A DNA stretch of 64,000 nt from Rhea pennata (Eukaryota; Chordata; Aves; Rheiformes; Rheidae), in the NCBI RefSeq assembly GCF_028389875.1, contig NC_084666.1:62194422-62258421 (forward strand), written 5' to 3'. Within the stretch, counting starts at the first letter, position 1; every line of letters begins with the position of its first letter. Of this stretch, positions 52,501 through 63,591 are shown piece by piece. The position numbers were made by a program, and so were the translations under genes. Under the pieces are notes generated by a model. The model did no database searches. It worked only from the letters and a program-made list of their open reading frames with translations, and had not been told where the DNA came from.

Positions 52501-55500
52501 CAATATAACAAACTATTTTTCTAATGCAGTATCCATTTCAGTTTTGAAAAACTGGAAAAAAATCCGTATCATGTATCTTTTTTATTTCCAAAATGTGCTG
52601 GAGATACTGAAGATTTATATTTAGAAATAAGATCTTTATCTAAAAATAATATTTATAGAGAGAATTTTTTAAAAGTTCTATTTCTAACAAGTTTTTGTTT
52701 ATGCTGTTTTCATAAAGTCTCCACATTCAAGAAATTTTTGTGAAGATGATACCAATTTTACTGGAGAAGGGAATTTTCAAAAGAAGTGTAGCATTATTAA
52801 AGAGTCGATGATGGATGAAAACTGTAAGTGAGAGTAAAAGTAGTATGGCAGTGATTGGCCTCAGAACAGTTTTTCAGGGTGACTGCTGTCCTTCCCATAT
52901 TTTTCCTAGCATTGGCGCTGAGTGATTATTCTGAAGTTCCAAAATGGATAATGTCAGGCTCACCTTCACTTTCTGATTTGGTGCAAAGGCAGTGGACTTC
53001 ATGGGAACCTTACAAGGTGTGAATTGACTCTGTTGTAGGGGTTTGTTTTGTTTTTTCCCTCCATGTGTGCATGATACCAATTTTATGTCATATTTGGTAC
53101 CTTCTGATCTCAACTGAGAGACATGTCAATTAGGATGATGAAAGAAAGAACAGTGAAAAAAGAGCTATCATCAAGTTCCTCTCCTATCACAGTTCTTCAC
53201 TTGACATGTTAATTCTCTGTCTCTAGATAATTTCATCAGTACAACTGGCTTCCTCACTTAATGCAGACTCTCCAATTTCTCCCATTTCAAGAAATAAGGA
53301 AACTATTAAACACATCCAGGAGCCCCTGACTGACAGGACCTTACCAGTTAACACAGAACTTCCAGAAGGCTTCCTCAGTAAGAATAGTAGTTTATAATTG
53401 CACTTCACAGTATTTTTGCTAGAAAATCTGAGGTTCTTTGGAATACGGGTCCCACTGTAAAAGTGAGTTGCCCTGGGCCCTGAAATAGACTAAATCTATA
53501 TATGTCTGGGTAACTACAGGCTTCTATTTGTATTTGTTTCACCTTGTTCTTACATATATTGTATATATATGTATTATATATTGTAAAATTTGTAATAGTC
53601 TTTAGCCAGAACAGTTAAATTATCCTGAGGTCCGTTTCCCCTCCACCTAAAATACTATTTTTTTCCCAAAAGAAACTTCAGTAAACTGATCTCATTTATA
53701 AAGTATTAGCTTCTAGTTTGGGAAAAAACAGGCTGTAAGCTGAACTTCTAATTCATGCTAATGTTTTCCATTTATTTACTTGCTTTTAATTTGCTTCATA
53801 TTCTGCTGCATTCTGACCCACTTCTAGTGATTCAGTTGGCATCTATCACTATCTGTCATTTCTTATTTGTAATGAATTCAACTAAAAGGATACTTGGAAT
53901 GCTTGAAGCCTGTTACCTATATTGGCTAATAGTAATTCTGCGCAGTTTTTGTGTGTGGTTTTGGGGTAAAGAAACAAACACTACGTTGCTGATTTGTTTT
54001 TTCAGCTGGCAGCTGTAGTGACAACTAAAAATAACATAAATTTTTTTATAACCTCCAGAATGGAGTAACGTTTAAATAATTTCAGCCAAACGCTGAATTT
54101 ATAAAAGTAGAATGCCTATTAAAACGTGCCCTGAATATAGGGATTTAAATAATAAAAGAGTCATAATTGAACTTACTAATTTTGTATGGCACAATACAAA
54201 GAGCTTGCCAGTTAGAAGAAGAATGTAAAAGAAAGAACTTTGAATTCTTTCTTTAGCTTTATTTTTGTGCATCTGAGGTTAATATGCCATCTGTAATGCT
54301 ACATGTCGCTTATAAGATGTATTTGCCCTATAGCACAGAAGGAATCCAGCTATTCAGAAGAATGCAACCGCTTGAGATTCAGCCCCACAGTTAAAGCACG
54401 AGTTCCACTTGTCACTGTTCCTGCCATTGGGAAGATTTCTGACATGGAAGTTTATCTAACTGACTGTGGGGCAGTTCAGCGATCTGTTGGCTCTTCAGTA
54501 GTCAATTTATGCAACAAGTCAGCAGTGTTTCCTATCAGTGTTTTTGGCCCCGAGGACAGGAATTATGAAACCTCTGAGTTTGAAGAGTATACAGAAGACA
54601 GACAAAGGGAGTCTTTACAACCAATGTTTTCTAATGTGACTTCACAATATAGACAAAGCAAGTGGCTAAAATACCAAAACAATGCTCAGTGTGACTTGAT
54701 AACTCAAAACACTGATGATGTGGAAGTGACTGATGACATCTGGGCTGAGAACATCCTTGGAATGCCACTGGGTGACACAGGAGAGAGCCAGAGCTGTGCT
54801 ATGAATAAAAGCCCTCCCGGCTCTGTGCCTCTACAGACAGCAAAGAGCATGGTTGGTAAATGCTGTGCAAATAACAAGAAAAGAGATTTAATTTCAGAGA
54901 GGAAATTACTTTCTCTGCACTTAAGTCAGGCTCCTTTAGCTGAAGCAACACAAAAGGTGTTAAGCCATCTGAGCTGCCACACCATAACAGGAGAAGTCCA
55001 GGTGTGTAACTGTTTGAGGAGATATAGTTACGGCAAAAGCACATTTTTTCTGGACAAAGTAATTGCATTTATCTGATTTCATGCAAGATATTATCACTAT
55101 GATTGGATGAAGTGTTTCTGTATATTTAGTAACACAAGAGTATCTCGCCTACAGAACAGCAGCTACTAACATACTTTTCAGTGCTGTGACTAATGCTTTA
55201 TAAAGGTAATTCCTTGGCACATGCAGTGACAGATTTAGATTTGTTTTCTTACTTATGAAATCAGCGTTGTTTTCACAAACATCCATATCTCGCTTCAAAG
55301 CGTAGTAGATAATTTTTAAATATTTGAAGTATCATCACTTTTGATCATGGAAAAGTAAGCTATGGCATTGAATAAGGACCCTAAATTAACACAGCTGTTT
55401 GTGAATAGCAGATAATCTGAAATCAGTGTGTGTTGGAAAGAAACCAGAAGTCACATGGCTATGCTTGAGAGTTGATGAAAATATGTCATTTATTTTCTTC

Positions 55501-58500
55501 TTCTTTTTTTTTTCTTTTTTTGGCACAAACATAGTGTGCACTGTTTTATAGATATTTAAATGTATGTTTATCCAGTAAAACACTCACATGTGAACTGGAG
55601 GTGTGGAAATAACTATTGTATTTCATATATTCTGGTATATACTTTGTGTGTGTATATATATATGTCTATATGTATGTATATACATATTTATGTAAGTATA
55701 TAGACTTAACTATGTACACACATGTATACTTTATCCAAATATATTGGATCTTAAAAAGGTTTTTGAGAAAGTTGTCACTATTATGCCCATGATCAACTGC
55801 AGTGCAGAACAGTGAGGGAGGCTTTTGGGGGACTAGCTAAAGGGAAGCCTGACAGTAGACTCAATTTTCCCGAAGTGCTAGTATGGTTCTTCTTTCTCTA
55901 GTCTGTACTACCTTTGCTGTAGCTTTGTCTGACGAGTCATATTTCAGTGCAGAAACAGTGCTAAAAACTGGATTTATGTGCTCCTTCTGTGTGTAAAGGG
56001 CTAAAACATGTCTCTGAATTACATAAATTCACTCTAAAGCCTTTGAAAGTATTATCGATGGTCTACAAAATGCAGGCGGTATGTTCAGGGGCAAATTTAA
56101 CTTTGTTGACCGTCATAAATAATAATCCAAGCTATCTGTACTGTAGCTCTAGGTGTACTTAATTTTACTGCTGTTGGCGACAGTTGGTTAACCGTACCTG
56201 TGGTTAACCAGGTTTGTAAACATTTGTGGTGAAGGGGATTTGAATTTTGCTTTTGGAAAACTGACAGTCTTCATCTTGAAACTTCTGATTGCAGAATGAG
56301 GTCCTAAAGTGTAGAAACACTGTATCTGCTAGCTGTATCTACAAATCTGAGCAGAGTGTTGGTGAGAGGAGGGAAAATGAGTTTTGGCATTCCTGTCCAG
56401 TTGCCAGTTATCAAAATTGATTTCATTCATGTTTAGTCATTTCACTAAGGAATTTTACAGAGTTTTGCAAGTTTTTAATGGTTTATTTTTCTACTTTTTA
56501 GGACTTAACAGTTTCTCAGCTGTCCTTTCCTAATGTGGATAAAGTAAAATATACTAATCTTCCTAAAAGGAAAATTGCCATACCAACTGTTTTTCAGTCT
56601 CATGTTCAGTACAAACAGATTTTTACAGCTGCTTTAACAGGTATGTCTATAGTGATGCCCTGGAAAATGCTGCCATAATTAAAAGTACATATTTCTGAAG
56701 CTTCTCAAACCTGGTTGAGGAGAGAGATAATATCAGCATCACCTATTGGAACAACTATTTGCATTTGGGTTTGGGTACGTATATACTCAGATATGTTCAG
56801 TCTATACTTGAAGTTGCAAAAACAAACCAAAAGACCAGTCCATGTCTGTTCAACTATGTAAACATGAGCTTATTTATCAGTCTTTACATTACCAGCCGTC
56901 CTACCTATGCTTGTTTGCAAGTAGAGTGATTCAGTGTTTGGATCTTTTGGAGCCATATACTTTAATGTGATTTCTATGAAAGTAAGCGAGTTATAACAAA
57001 CCAGTTGCATGTGCAAAAATATGAGTTTTTCAGGCTCAGAAGATAAGTGGTCTCTCTCAGGACTCAGATTAAATAGTCTGATTAAAATTTGAGGTTGATG
57101 GTTTCAAATAAAAATGTTTTAATGTTGTGTACTTCTGTAACCGGTTTAAGGCTGTACTAATTGCTCTTTTATTCTCCCTTTTATTCAAGAGCATTTAAAC
57201 ATAATTCTATTTGAGCTGTCACAAAGATTACATAAGGCTCTTTCAAAAGTGGATATATCGTTTTACACTTCATTGAAAGATGGGCAAAGTGAGAGCAAAG
57301 AAAGCCACGTTCCACTGTGCAATCACATGCTTCCTGCTAAGCTTGTTGTGGTTAAAAAAGAAGGCCAGAATAAGGTGCTGTTTGTTCCTTGTTTGCTTAC
57401 AGTTTGGGATTTTTGTCTAGTTTGGCATAGAAATGATATTCTGCGAACAATTAAAGGATTCTGTATGTGGTTTGTTCTGTATGTGGTTTACAGTTATAGG
57501 TTTAAGTGATACGTTACGGAGATCACTTTTAAGATCAGTTTAAATATCTGCTAGTGTCCAGAATTGATGAGCTAATAGTTCTTTCCATATAGAAAGTAGT
57601 TTTATATATAGAGGGAAAAAGACTTGAATTTATAATTTTCTAGGTTATATGGGATTTCTGTAAATGATGATTACAGAGTGGCTCCAGCACTTGAGAATTC
57701 TCGAAACACACTTGGTTTTTCAGTATAACATGCTGAAAACACAGGGGTTTAACTGGATTGTATTATATAGCAGCTAGTACTGATCAATTGCTTTATGTGT
57801 TTTGTTTGTTTGTTTTAAAGTGCTAATGATCTATCTTGTTTTGTTGTTTTCTTTTCCTATTAGGGTCGTTTGTTCTATACCTGTGATGCCCCCAAAGCTG
57901 AGCAGTGTTCATTTTTCAAGTGGGTAGAAGAGGTGAACCCAGGACAGATAAAATCCAGACCTACCATAGTGCTTCATGATGTAAAAAGTATTGGGGTGTA
58001 CCTCAGAAATCAAAAGATTTCCCTCTACGAGGAATGCCAGCTTTTGGTGAGGTATTCTGAAAGCTATACAGCTCCTGCTAATGCTATGTGAAGTGCAGGA
58101 TAGATATACTAGCAACTCTATTTCAACAGAATTTAAAAGACGCATTCAGTAACTATATTTAAAAGGGTTACAGCTCTGTGTAGAAATGTAAAATCCAAAT
58201 TATTAAAGGACAAGTGTTAACAGCAGTAGTATTTCAGGACAATATTCTTTCTATCAAGAATCAAAACTGCTTACTAGCAACTTGATCAATTGCTCAGTGG
58301 AGTCCCTTATTACTGTCCTGTTTGAATTACTCTTCATTTAATCTTTTGTAGGAGAGTTTAGGACAGAGTCTGATATGTTATTGTAGCCATACTTCTCAAA
58401 GCAGGCGTGTAGTAAAGATCTTTGGTCATTAATATTTATGGGAACAGGAAAACCTGTCTGGATACAACATACATATTCTAATGTTAATATTAGACGTTCT

Positions 58501-61500
58501 GCTAAGGCTCTCCTTCTACACTGCTTAAGTATAGGAGAAAATTTAAATTTGGCTGACTGTCAGAGAAAGAAATGTTCTTAAGCCCTGCTAATTCAAGAAT
58601 GTGCACAAACATTAAAATCTGTGCTATATAATTTAGTCTCATCTCTGGAGCTTTCTTATTTTTTGTGATGATTCCAAAATGTGTTATTGATTAAATATTT
58701 TTTCTAAAAATCAATTTAACAGGAAAGCCTTTGAAATTCAAACAAAACGGTTTAATAAGTTAAAGAAAATTATGAATACACATGCCAAATTCGATAGTGA
58801 TTCGAAACACAAATTATACCTCAAACTGAGCAGAAAGGAGCATTCTTCTACCTATAGTAAAGGTAAGCAAATCTGAGTATCGCAAGGGTTGTTCATGTCT
58901 CAATTTATGTTGTGCCTTTTACAGTTTTAAATTGTAACAGAAAGAGAAAAGCTCAACCACTTGACAGCTCTGATGATTTAATTCTGATTCTAGAAGGGCA
59001 ACAAAGTAACTCATTAATTCATCTTTTTTGGTAAATATTTAAATACATCTTCGGCAAAATATGAATGTTGTGTCCTTAGGCTCAGGCTAGGTTAAGTCTG
59101 AACATTGAAGTTTCAGGAGGGGTCAGTAATTGGATAGATGACTTGTAGGGAAAACTTTATGGTGTTTGGGGAAAACTGGTGTTTGAACTGTTGCTGTATA
59201 TCTCTTCTAACTTAGCGAAATAGTGCACTGTTAGAGGACATTCAGTGATTTGCTCCAAGTTGTCTCTGTGGTTGGCTTTGCTTTAGTAAGTGATGAATTG
59301 ATCTTTGCAGTTTGTTCATTTAGCTGTGGAAGATAGTGGAAGGAAATGCAGGAACAAACATTACTCTGCGTGATTTTATGCACAGATTCTGAAGTGTTCT
59401 GATAAAGTGTTTTTGTACATTTAAATTCTGAAACTTTGTACAGGAAAAGCTTCTACTTGTGTACTGATTTTTTTTCTTCTTTTTTTTTTTTTTGGCCATT
59501 GCTGGTACAGGCAAATACACATGCACTTTTATAGCTCTGAACTTAATCTTCCTTGCTGTGCTCTGCAATATCTGGTTGACGGAAAGTGTAAGGAACTTTT
59601 AGTCTTACCAGCTATGCCAAGTAGAACATTTGTAGGCTCCAATCTGTGGTGTTCTCAAAACAGAAGAGAAAATGCATCTTTATTTTGATATTTGCTATTC
59701 TTCAGTGAGAGTATTTAACTAAATTTATAGTATACTGCACTGATTTGCTCCAAATAATCTTGAATTTGATAAAACTTTAGATAAGCCAGAAGTCACATGA
59801 TGCTAAGTGCACTGGGAGAGAACTTTACAGTTAGCATGAATTATAGAAAAGACTTAATAGACAGTACTAGACAGACAGGTCTGACTTATATGTTTATTGT
59901 TTTAAAACTGAATTAAACATATTTAGGTTTTTGATCCCGCATACTTTCATTTTAGTGATGGTTTAATTTGTAGCATGGTAAATGTTGGGCTATTTTGTTT
60001 GGCCTGTTTTTTTTTTCCTTAAAAGCCTGCAGTAGAAAAAGCTTATGAGAATTATGTATTATTTTGACAGATGATATATGGGTTGTTTCGAAGACTCTAA
60101 ACTTTGATCCTCCTGATACTTTCATTGCAAGTAGTGCATTCTTTGGACCGTCATCTAACAATGAAGTAGAATTACTACCATTGAAAGGCTATTGTCCTTC
60201 AAACTGGCAAAAAAATAGTAAGTTGTACATCAAATAATTTAGAATCAAGTAAAACTACCATTGTGGGGGAAAATGTGGCCCATGATGAAGGATGAAATGG
60301 GAATTTCTAACAATCTAACACATGATTTCATTTACGGTATTTTTTTTTCCTTGTAAGTATGTTCAAATATGTAATTTAAATGCAGTACTTATGCAATTAA
60401 GGCTATAAAGTAAGGAGTAAAAAATTCTGGAGCCAGTAAAAATACACTCTTGCTAACTTTTTTTTTTTAAATGCAATGTGAAAATTATGTGCTTGCTCAC
60501 AATAAGCTGTATTCATACCACTTAATTCTAAGGAGGTAAATTGGGTATTTGAAGTTAACAAATTGGAGGTCTTAAGCTTTCTAGGCATGCATTAGGGAGA
60601 GAATTTCTGCAGAGCACAAATCACAGTATCTACGTTAAACTCCTGTTCTTAATTGCGTTCAGAAGATTGAAGAATTTTGGCTAATTTCATATTTTCCTAA
60701 TTCTATTTTTCTTTGACCTCTTCAGTGCTTGTTCATGCCTTGCTAGTTTGTAACGCTAGTGGTGAGCTTACATCTTTAAGAAATATAGAGGAGTACTTCA
60801 GTCCGTCTACCCTACCAATAATACCGTATCTACTAAAAATGTAAGTTACTGTTTCAGTGATATTGTGAACATGCCATATGTCAATAGGAAGAGAAAGAAC
60901 AACAAAAATCCTATTGAGTTTAGCTTATTAAAAAGTGAATGAGAAAAATGAAAAGCAGAGAGACAATGTAAGGAGTGAACTGTGACAATGCAATTTTCAC
61001 TTACATAGAATTGTAAATATATCCCCTACTTAACTCTAAAGGATTATCTTTCCTAAAATTAGCCTACAGCCCACATTTTATAACCTAGAAATTAATACTG
61101 GGCAACTTTATGGCCATTAGATTGATAATACCGTTCAGTGACTCTACTAAGTTAATGTATATAATTCATGGGGTTTACTAAAACTGTTTTTCTTGTCAGC
61201 CTTCACAAATTTAAGAATCTGTTGAAAAGAAAATAAAAATGGGTGGAGGGAGAGGGCAAGAACTGTGTTCTTGGAGAGTCAAAGCAATGTAGGGATATTT
61301 CCAAGACTGCTTGTGGTTTACTGGATAAAACAACTAATTATATAAACTTCTGCCATCTCCACTTTTAACTCTATCAAACTCGTAGCCTTGAAATAAGTTC
61401 AGGTTGAAAACATGACTTCACAGCAAGAATGATAAAACTATGAAGTCCATTTTGGATGACCCAGCTTTCACCCAGGGAAGGTATAAGGATGCAAAATGTG

Positions 61501-63591
61501 AAGTCCTGTTATATTTGGGGATGTTGGAAGAAGAAGTAATTTGAGATAAAATTGGAGATATGAGACATGAGATATAAGTTGTACATTTGCAATATTATAC
61601 ATCTCATACCAAATGATCTGAATTCACTGTTGTTTTGATTGTTGTGTTTTTCTTAGGAATTTTGATTCTGAAAAAACTACTAAGAAAGTCAACAAAAGAA
61701 GATTTATTCCTCCAGCCTCTAACCTGAAACGCACAATGATGTATGGACTTGTCAGCCCTGAAATAGCAACAGGACTAGCCAGAAAGATGATCCAAACATT
61801 TTCATTGAACCCAGATCAGGCTTTGTCACTGATTCAGATAGCTGGGATGATGACTTCACCTGAAAGTGCCAAACCAGTGGAAGAACAGCAGATCTTCCCT
61901 ATCACAATCATACATGGTATGTGGCAAATAATCATTAGATTTACAGCTGTTTTTTCTGTGAAAAAATGCTAGTTGATATGTAATGCCAGTGTTAGTGACA
62001 TATCCCAAAACTTTCCATGGTGATCCAGTAGATCTGTTTTCTTTCATATTTCCTTCTGTTCTATCTTGCTTTACCAGACTCTTCAATGTGTCAAAAAAGG
62101 TTAATAAACATCTTAGTTCAAAGAGATTTTTAAATCTATACTGAGAAACAGTTACAATAAACATGAGTTTTAAATCCTATCAAAATAAATACATTGACAG
62201 TAACGACACTCGTAGTACAAATAGCAGTGGACTTAAGTTGTCTGAGCAAAAGATTTTGTTTGGCATATTTATCTATTCATAATTATTAGGAGTTCCAAAA
62301 TGATCATCATCTCTAAAATGCGTTAAGTTCCTGAGGATATAGTATGAGGATATGCATGCAGACATTTGTGTTTGTATTACGTTAATGTCTTGATGAGACT
62401 CCTTAACAAATACCACCTATATTCCACCAGAAAATTTAGGAAGAATGCCTTGTCTTAACCTCTTCTCTAGTTTTTCTAGACATTGCAGGCAGTAAATAAA
62501 TACAAAGTGCAAGCCAATTCGTTGCCCCTGGAAACTTACAGCTACCACAGCAAGCATGTATTTAAAATATACACTATGCAAGGAATCACAGCACAATATT
62601 TCAGAAGATTAATTGTGTTCTAACAGTTAATCTAACTGTATCTTGTTGACATTTTTCAATCATAACTTTTGCTTTCTTCTAAAATACCAGGTGTTTTTGG
62701 AGCTGGAAAGAGCTATTTGCTGTCTGTTGTGATCTTGTTCCTAGTACAGCTCTTTGAAAGCAGTGAAGCTAAGGAGGGCCAAAGGCCAGTTCCGTGGAAA
62801 CTTCTGATTGCTTCTTCCACTAATGTTGCCGTTGACAGGATACTGCTTGGGTAGGTTACAGTGAACTAAAATTTTAGAGTCTTTTTTTCCAATGACAAGA
62901 ATGTACTTTTATGGTAAGGGTAATCGTGTTCATATTTCCAGCATAAAGCTTTAAAAAGCTGGCATTCTCCCTTTATGAAGTATCGCACAAGGACTTTAAT
63001 TTTACCTTTGATCCTTTGTACAGCACACCTACATTAAAAGACTGTTTAAGGCTAGCTGCACTAATTTGTGTAAGGCTAATACTGAACCCAACTTCCATCA
63101 CATTTACTATTAGAAGCTACCAGTCACAGAAGGTGATCAAGAAGCTTTGGGAAGTAGCAATAGGAAAAAGGTTTGGGGAGCTTCGGCATATATAGGAGAA
63201 GAAAAAGAAGTTGTTAGAGGTTAATGTGGAATAAAGCTCATGACTTGAAAGGGTAAAGGGAGGAAGGGAAAGTACAAATGGAAGATCATTTATGAGAAAA
63301 GAATTACAAAAGTATTAAACACTTTTGAGACAAATCATGATGAGATGATTTGATTTGACTTTAATTTACTTGAATTGTGTTCTAAGTTACTTTATGAATT
63401 ATAGAAGCTTGTATTTTTTTTTTGGATGGGTTTGTGTCTTTAGAACTATTTTTAAATTTTTCAAAATTGCTTCTTATATTTTTGTAATATGTACCATCTC
63501 TCTTTCTTTGAAGTCTACTTGATCTTGGATTTGAAGGTTTTATCAGAGTGGGAAGTATTAGGAAAATCGCCAAACCAATTCTTCCCTATAG
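46517..63591 (+). CDS. ZGRF1: ZGRF1, GRF-zinc-finger DNA helicase (21 coding exons, 3' end beyond window)
   Basis: ZGRF1 is a 5'-to-3' superfamily-1 (UPF1-like) DNA helicase that supports RAD51-dependent recombination and interstrand-crosslink repair (known for the human protein). The spliced frame gives about 1,824 residues here, with roughly 450 more expected beyond the edge. Order: N-terminal DUF2439-type domain (about 1-75; V-L-Y-T-H-Q-K-M-K-K-S-K-T-W-Q-D-G-I-L); a long, poorly conserved Ser/Glu-rich middle encoded mainly by one giant exon (116-891); the GRF zinc finger with ligands C1444, H1446, C1469 and C1477 and the G-R-L-F-Y-T-C signature at 1463; then the helicase, with the Q-motif-like L-N-P-D-Q, Walker A G-V-F-G-A-G-K-S at 1746-1753 and motif Ia S-S-T-N-V-A-V-D. 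Motifs II to VI are off the window. All exon phases agree and no frameshift is seen. Confidence 0.97.
46654..46734 (+). CDS. ZGRF1: ZGRF1 exon 3, DUF2439 domain (residues 8-34)
   Basis: An 81-base phase-0 exon encoding V-L-Y-T-H-Q-K-M-K-K-S-K-T-W-Q-D-G-I-L-R-I. This is the domain shared with yeast Mte1 (known). The acceptor is ATCAG and the donor GTAAAC. Confidence 0.95.
46855..46911 (+). CDS. ZGRF1: ZGRF1 exon 4 (residues 35-53)
   Basis: A 57-base phase-0 exon: A-I-L-F-D-D-K-G-Q-C-L-E-S-M-F-I-K-S-Q. This continues the small beta-rich DUF2439 fold. The acceptor TTACAG follows a T-rich tract. Confidence 0.95.
47389..47574 (+). CDS. ZGRF1: ZGRF1 exon 5 (residues 54-115)
   Basis: It encodes the end of DUF2439 (G-D-N-L-E-S-E-R-Y-L-I-T-V-E) and ends G-L-K-R-K-F-T, a motif kept in the human protein just before the giant exon. 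The donor is GTATGT. Confidence 0.95.
47926..50254 (+). CDS. ZGRF1: ZGRF1 giant exon 6 (residues 116-891)
   Basis: A 2,329-base exon that opens G-F-Q-G-P-R-Q-V, matching the human protein, then runs open for 776 codons. The content is Ser/Glu/Asn-rich with no domain I can name, probably disordered. A more structured-looking acidic helix candidate (L-L-E-A-F-D-F-N-D...V-E-E-L-V-E-R-A-M-L) lies near residues 514-550. The donor GTTAGG is non-consensus at +3, but the phase fits exon 7. An open frame within it continues one codon past the donor to a stop, so unspliced reads would end there. Confidence 0.93.
50580..50662 (+). CDS. ZGRF1: ZGRF1 exon 7 (residues 892-919)
   Basis: Acceptor CTTTTAG, donor GTAACT. 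It encodes A-I-K-Q-L-T-E-M-P-Y-L-E-S and onward, a linker of unknown role. The 83 bases complete the split codon from exon 6 and exit in phase 0. Confidence 0.88.
51396..51494 (+). CDS. ZGRF1: ZGRF1 exon 8 (residues 920-952)
   Basis: A 99-base phase-0 exon with acceptor ATGTAG and donor GTACAA. Linker sequence: P-P-C-V-D-N-I-L-Q-K-P-E and onward. No domain is recognised. Confidence 0.85.
51940..52113 (+). CDS. ZGRF1: ZGRF1 exon 9 (residues 953-1010)
   Basis: A 174-base phase-0 exon with acceptor ATGTAG and donor GTAAAC. It encodes P-V-E-F-Q-G-H-R-V-K-G and onward to S-D-C-R-Q. An alternative upstream AG at 51916 would introduce a stop, so this acceptor is preferred. The donor is followed six bases later by a 21-base T run. 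Confidence 0.82.
52120..52140 (+). repeat. 21-base T run next to the ZGRF1 exon 9 donor
   Basis: It starts at the seventh base of the intron after the GTAAAC donor. Confidence 0.96.
52718..52823 (+). CDS. ZGRF1: ZGRF1 exon 10 (residues 1011-1045)
   Basis: Acceptor ATAAAG, donor GTAAGT, exit phase 1. It encodes S-P-H-S-R-N-F-C-E-D-D-T-N-F and onward, an unrecognised acidic linker. Confidence 0.85.
52910..53016 (+). CDS. ZGRF1: ZGRF1 exon 11 (residues 1046-1081)
   Basis: Acceptor TTCCTAG, only 86 bases after exon 10. It encodes S-L-A-L-S-D-Y-S-E-V-P-K-W-I-M-S-G-S-P-S-L-S-D-L-V and ends E-P-Y-K. The tryptophan-containing short segment resembles a peptide-binding motif, but I cannot assign it. 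The donor is GTGTGA. Confidence 0.86.
53227..53377 (+). CDS. ZGRF1: ZGRF1 exon 12 (residues 1082-1131)
   Basis: Acceptor TCTCTAG, donor GTAAGA, exit phase 1. A Ser/Pro-rich linker (A-D-S-P-I-S-P-I-S-R-N-K) with possible S-P phosphorylation sites, by inference. Confidence 0.87.
53378..54333 (+). other. ZGRF1 intron 12
   Basis: About 950 bases, A/T-rich, with a short TA-rich patch near 53560. Nothing else is recognised. Confidence 0.6.
54334..55001 (+). CDS. ZGRF1: ZGRF1 exon 13 (residues 1132-1354)
   Basis: A 668-base exon with acceptor CTATAG and donor GTGTGT. It contains S-P-T-V-K-A-R-V-P-L-V-T, conserved with mammals, then a long linker with an acidic patch near D-D-V-E-V-T-D-D-I-W. The phase fits both neighbours. 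Confidence 0.93.
55002..56501 (+). other. ZGRF1 intron 13
   Basis: 1.5 kb holding a T-rich patch near 55500, a TA/TG repeat at 55635-55704 and paired GGTTAACC palindromes at 56186-56209. No gene is recognised. Confidence 0.6.
55635..55704 (+). repeat. TG/TA mixed microsatellite
   Basis: About 70 bases of alternating purine-pyrimidine (TGTG, then TATA, then TGTATA), in ZGRF1 intron 13. Confidence 0.88.
56502..56640 (+). CDS. ZGRF1: ZGRF1 exon 14 (residues 1355-1400)
   Basis: Acceptor TTTTTAG, donor GTATGT. It encodes D-L-T-V-S-Q-L-S-F-P and later K-R-K-I-A-I-P-T-V-F-Q-S-H-V-Q-Y-K-Q-I-F-T-A-A-L, the conserved lead-in to the GRF region. Confidence 0.94.
57190..57374 (+). CDS. ZGRF1: ZGRF1 exon 15 (residues 1401-1462)
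   Basis: It begins E-H-L-N-I-I-L-F-E-L-S-Q-R-L, as in human, and carries the first two zinc ligands, C1444 and H1446, in P-L-C-N-H, followed by P-A-K-L-V-V-V-K-K-E-G. Acceptor TTCAAG, donor GTGCTG. Confidence 0.95.
57864..58051 (+). CDS. ZGRF1: ZGRF1 exon 16, GRF zinc finger (residues 1463-1524)
   Basis: It opens with the family signature G-R-L-F-Y-T-C and the last ligands, C1469 and C1477, then F-F-K-W. GRF fingers bind single-stranded DNA in several repair enzymes (known). The exon ends Y-E-E-C-Q-L-L-V and exits in phase 2. Confidence 0.96.
58723..58862 (+). CDS. ZGRF1: ZGRF1 exon 17 (residues 1525-1571)
   Basis: R-K-A-F-E-I-Q-T-K-R-F-N-K-L-K-K and later K-L-Y-L-K-L-S-R-K-E, matching the mammalian helicase-proximal region. 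Acceptor TTAACAG, donor GTAAGC. Confidence 0.94.
58863..60070 (+). other. ZGRF1 intron 17
   Basis: 1.2 kb with a T-rich patch around 59468-59493. Nothing else is recognised. The later introns (60841-61656, 61917-62690, 62851-63513 and 63592 to the edge) are likewise plain A/T-rich sequence. Confidence 0.6.
60071..60217 (+). CDS. ZGRF1: ZGRF1 exon 18 (residues 1572-1620)
   Basis: D-D-I-W-V-V-S-K-T-L, then S-A-F-F-G-P-S-S-N-N-E-V-E and L-P-L-K-G-Y, strongly conserved. Acceptor TTGACAG, donor GTAAGT. Confidence 0.95.
60726..60840 (+). CDS. ZGRF1: ZGRF1 exon 19 (residues 1621-1658)
   Basis: M-L-V-H-A-L-L-V-C-N-A-S-G-E-L-T and onward, conserved with human (V-V-H-A-L-L-V-C-N-A-S). Acceptor CTTCAG, donor GTAAGT, exit phase 2. 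Confidence 0.94.
61657..61916 (+). CDS. ZGRF1: ZGRF1 exon 20, helicase Q-motif region (residues 1659-1745)
   Basis: It encodes R-R-F-I-P-P-A, a variable helix, then L-N-P-D-Q-A-L-S-L-I-Q-I-A (Q-motif-like) and ends P-I-T-I-I-H, the strand leading into Walker A. Acceptor TCTTAG, donor GTATGT. Confidence 0.95.
62691..62850 (+). CDS. ZGRF1: ZGRF1 exon 21, Walker A and motif Ia (residues 1746-1798)
   Basis: It starts with the nucleotide-binding loop G-V-F-G-A-G-K-S (K1752 is the catalytic lysine), followed by a hydrophobic helix and L-L-I-A-S-S-T-N-V-A-V-D (motif Ia), both typical of UPF1-like SF1 helicases. Acceptor ACCAG, donor GTAGGT. Confidence 0.96.
63514..63591 (+). CDS. ZGRF1: ZGRF1 exon 22 (residues 1799-1824), last one in the window
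   Basis: L-L-D-L-G-F-E-G-F-I-R-V-G-S-I-R-K-I-A-K-P-I-L-P-Y, near-identical to human. Acceptor TTGAAG, donor GTAAGA, exit phase 2. The remaining 409 bases to the edge are intron. Confidence 0.95.

Noticed and set aside
57459-57489. Duplicated TTCTGTATGTGGTTT words
   Set aside because: A minor slippage duplication in an intron, too small to interpret.
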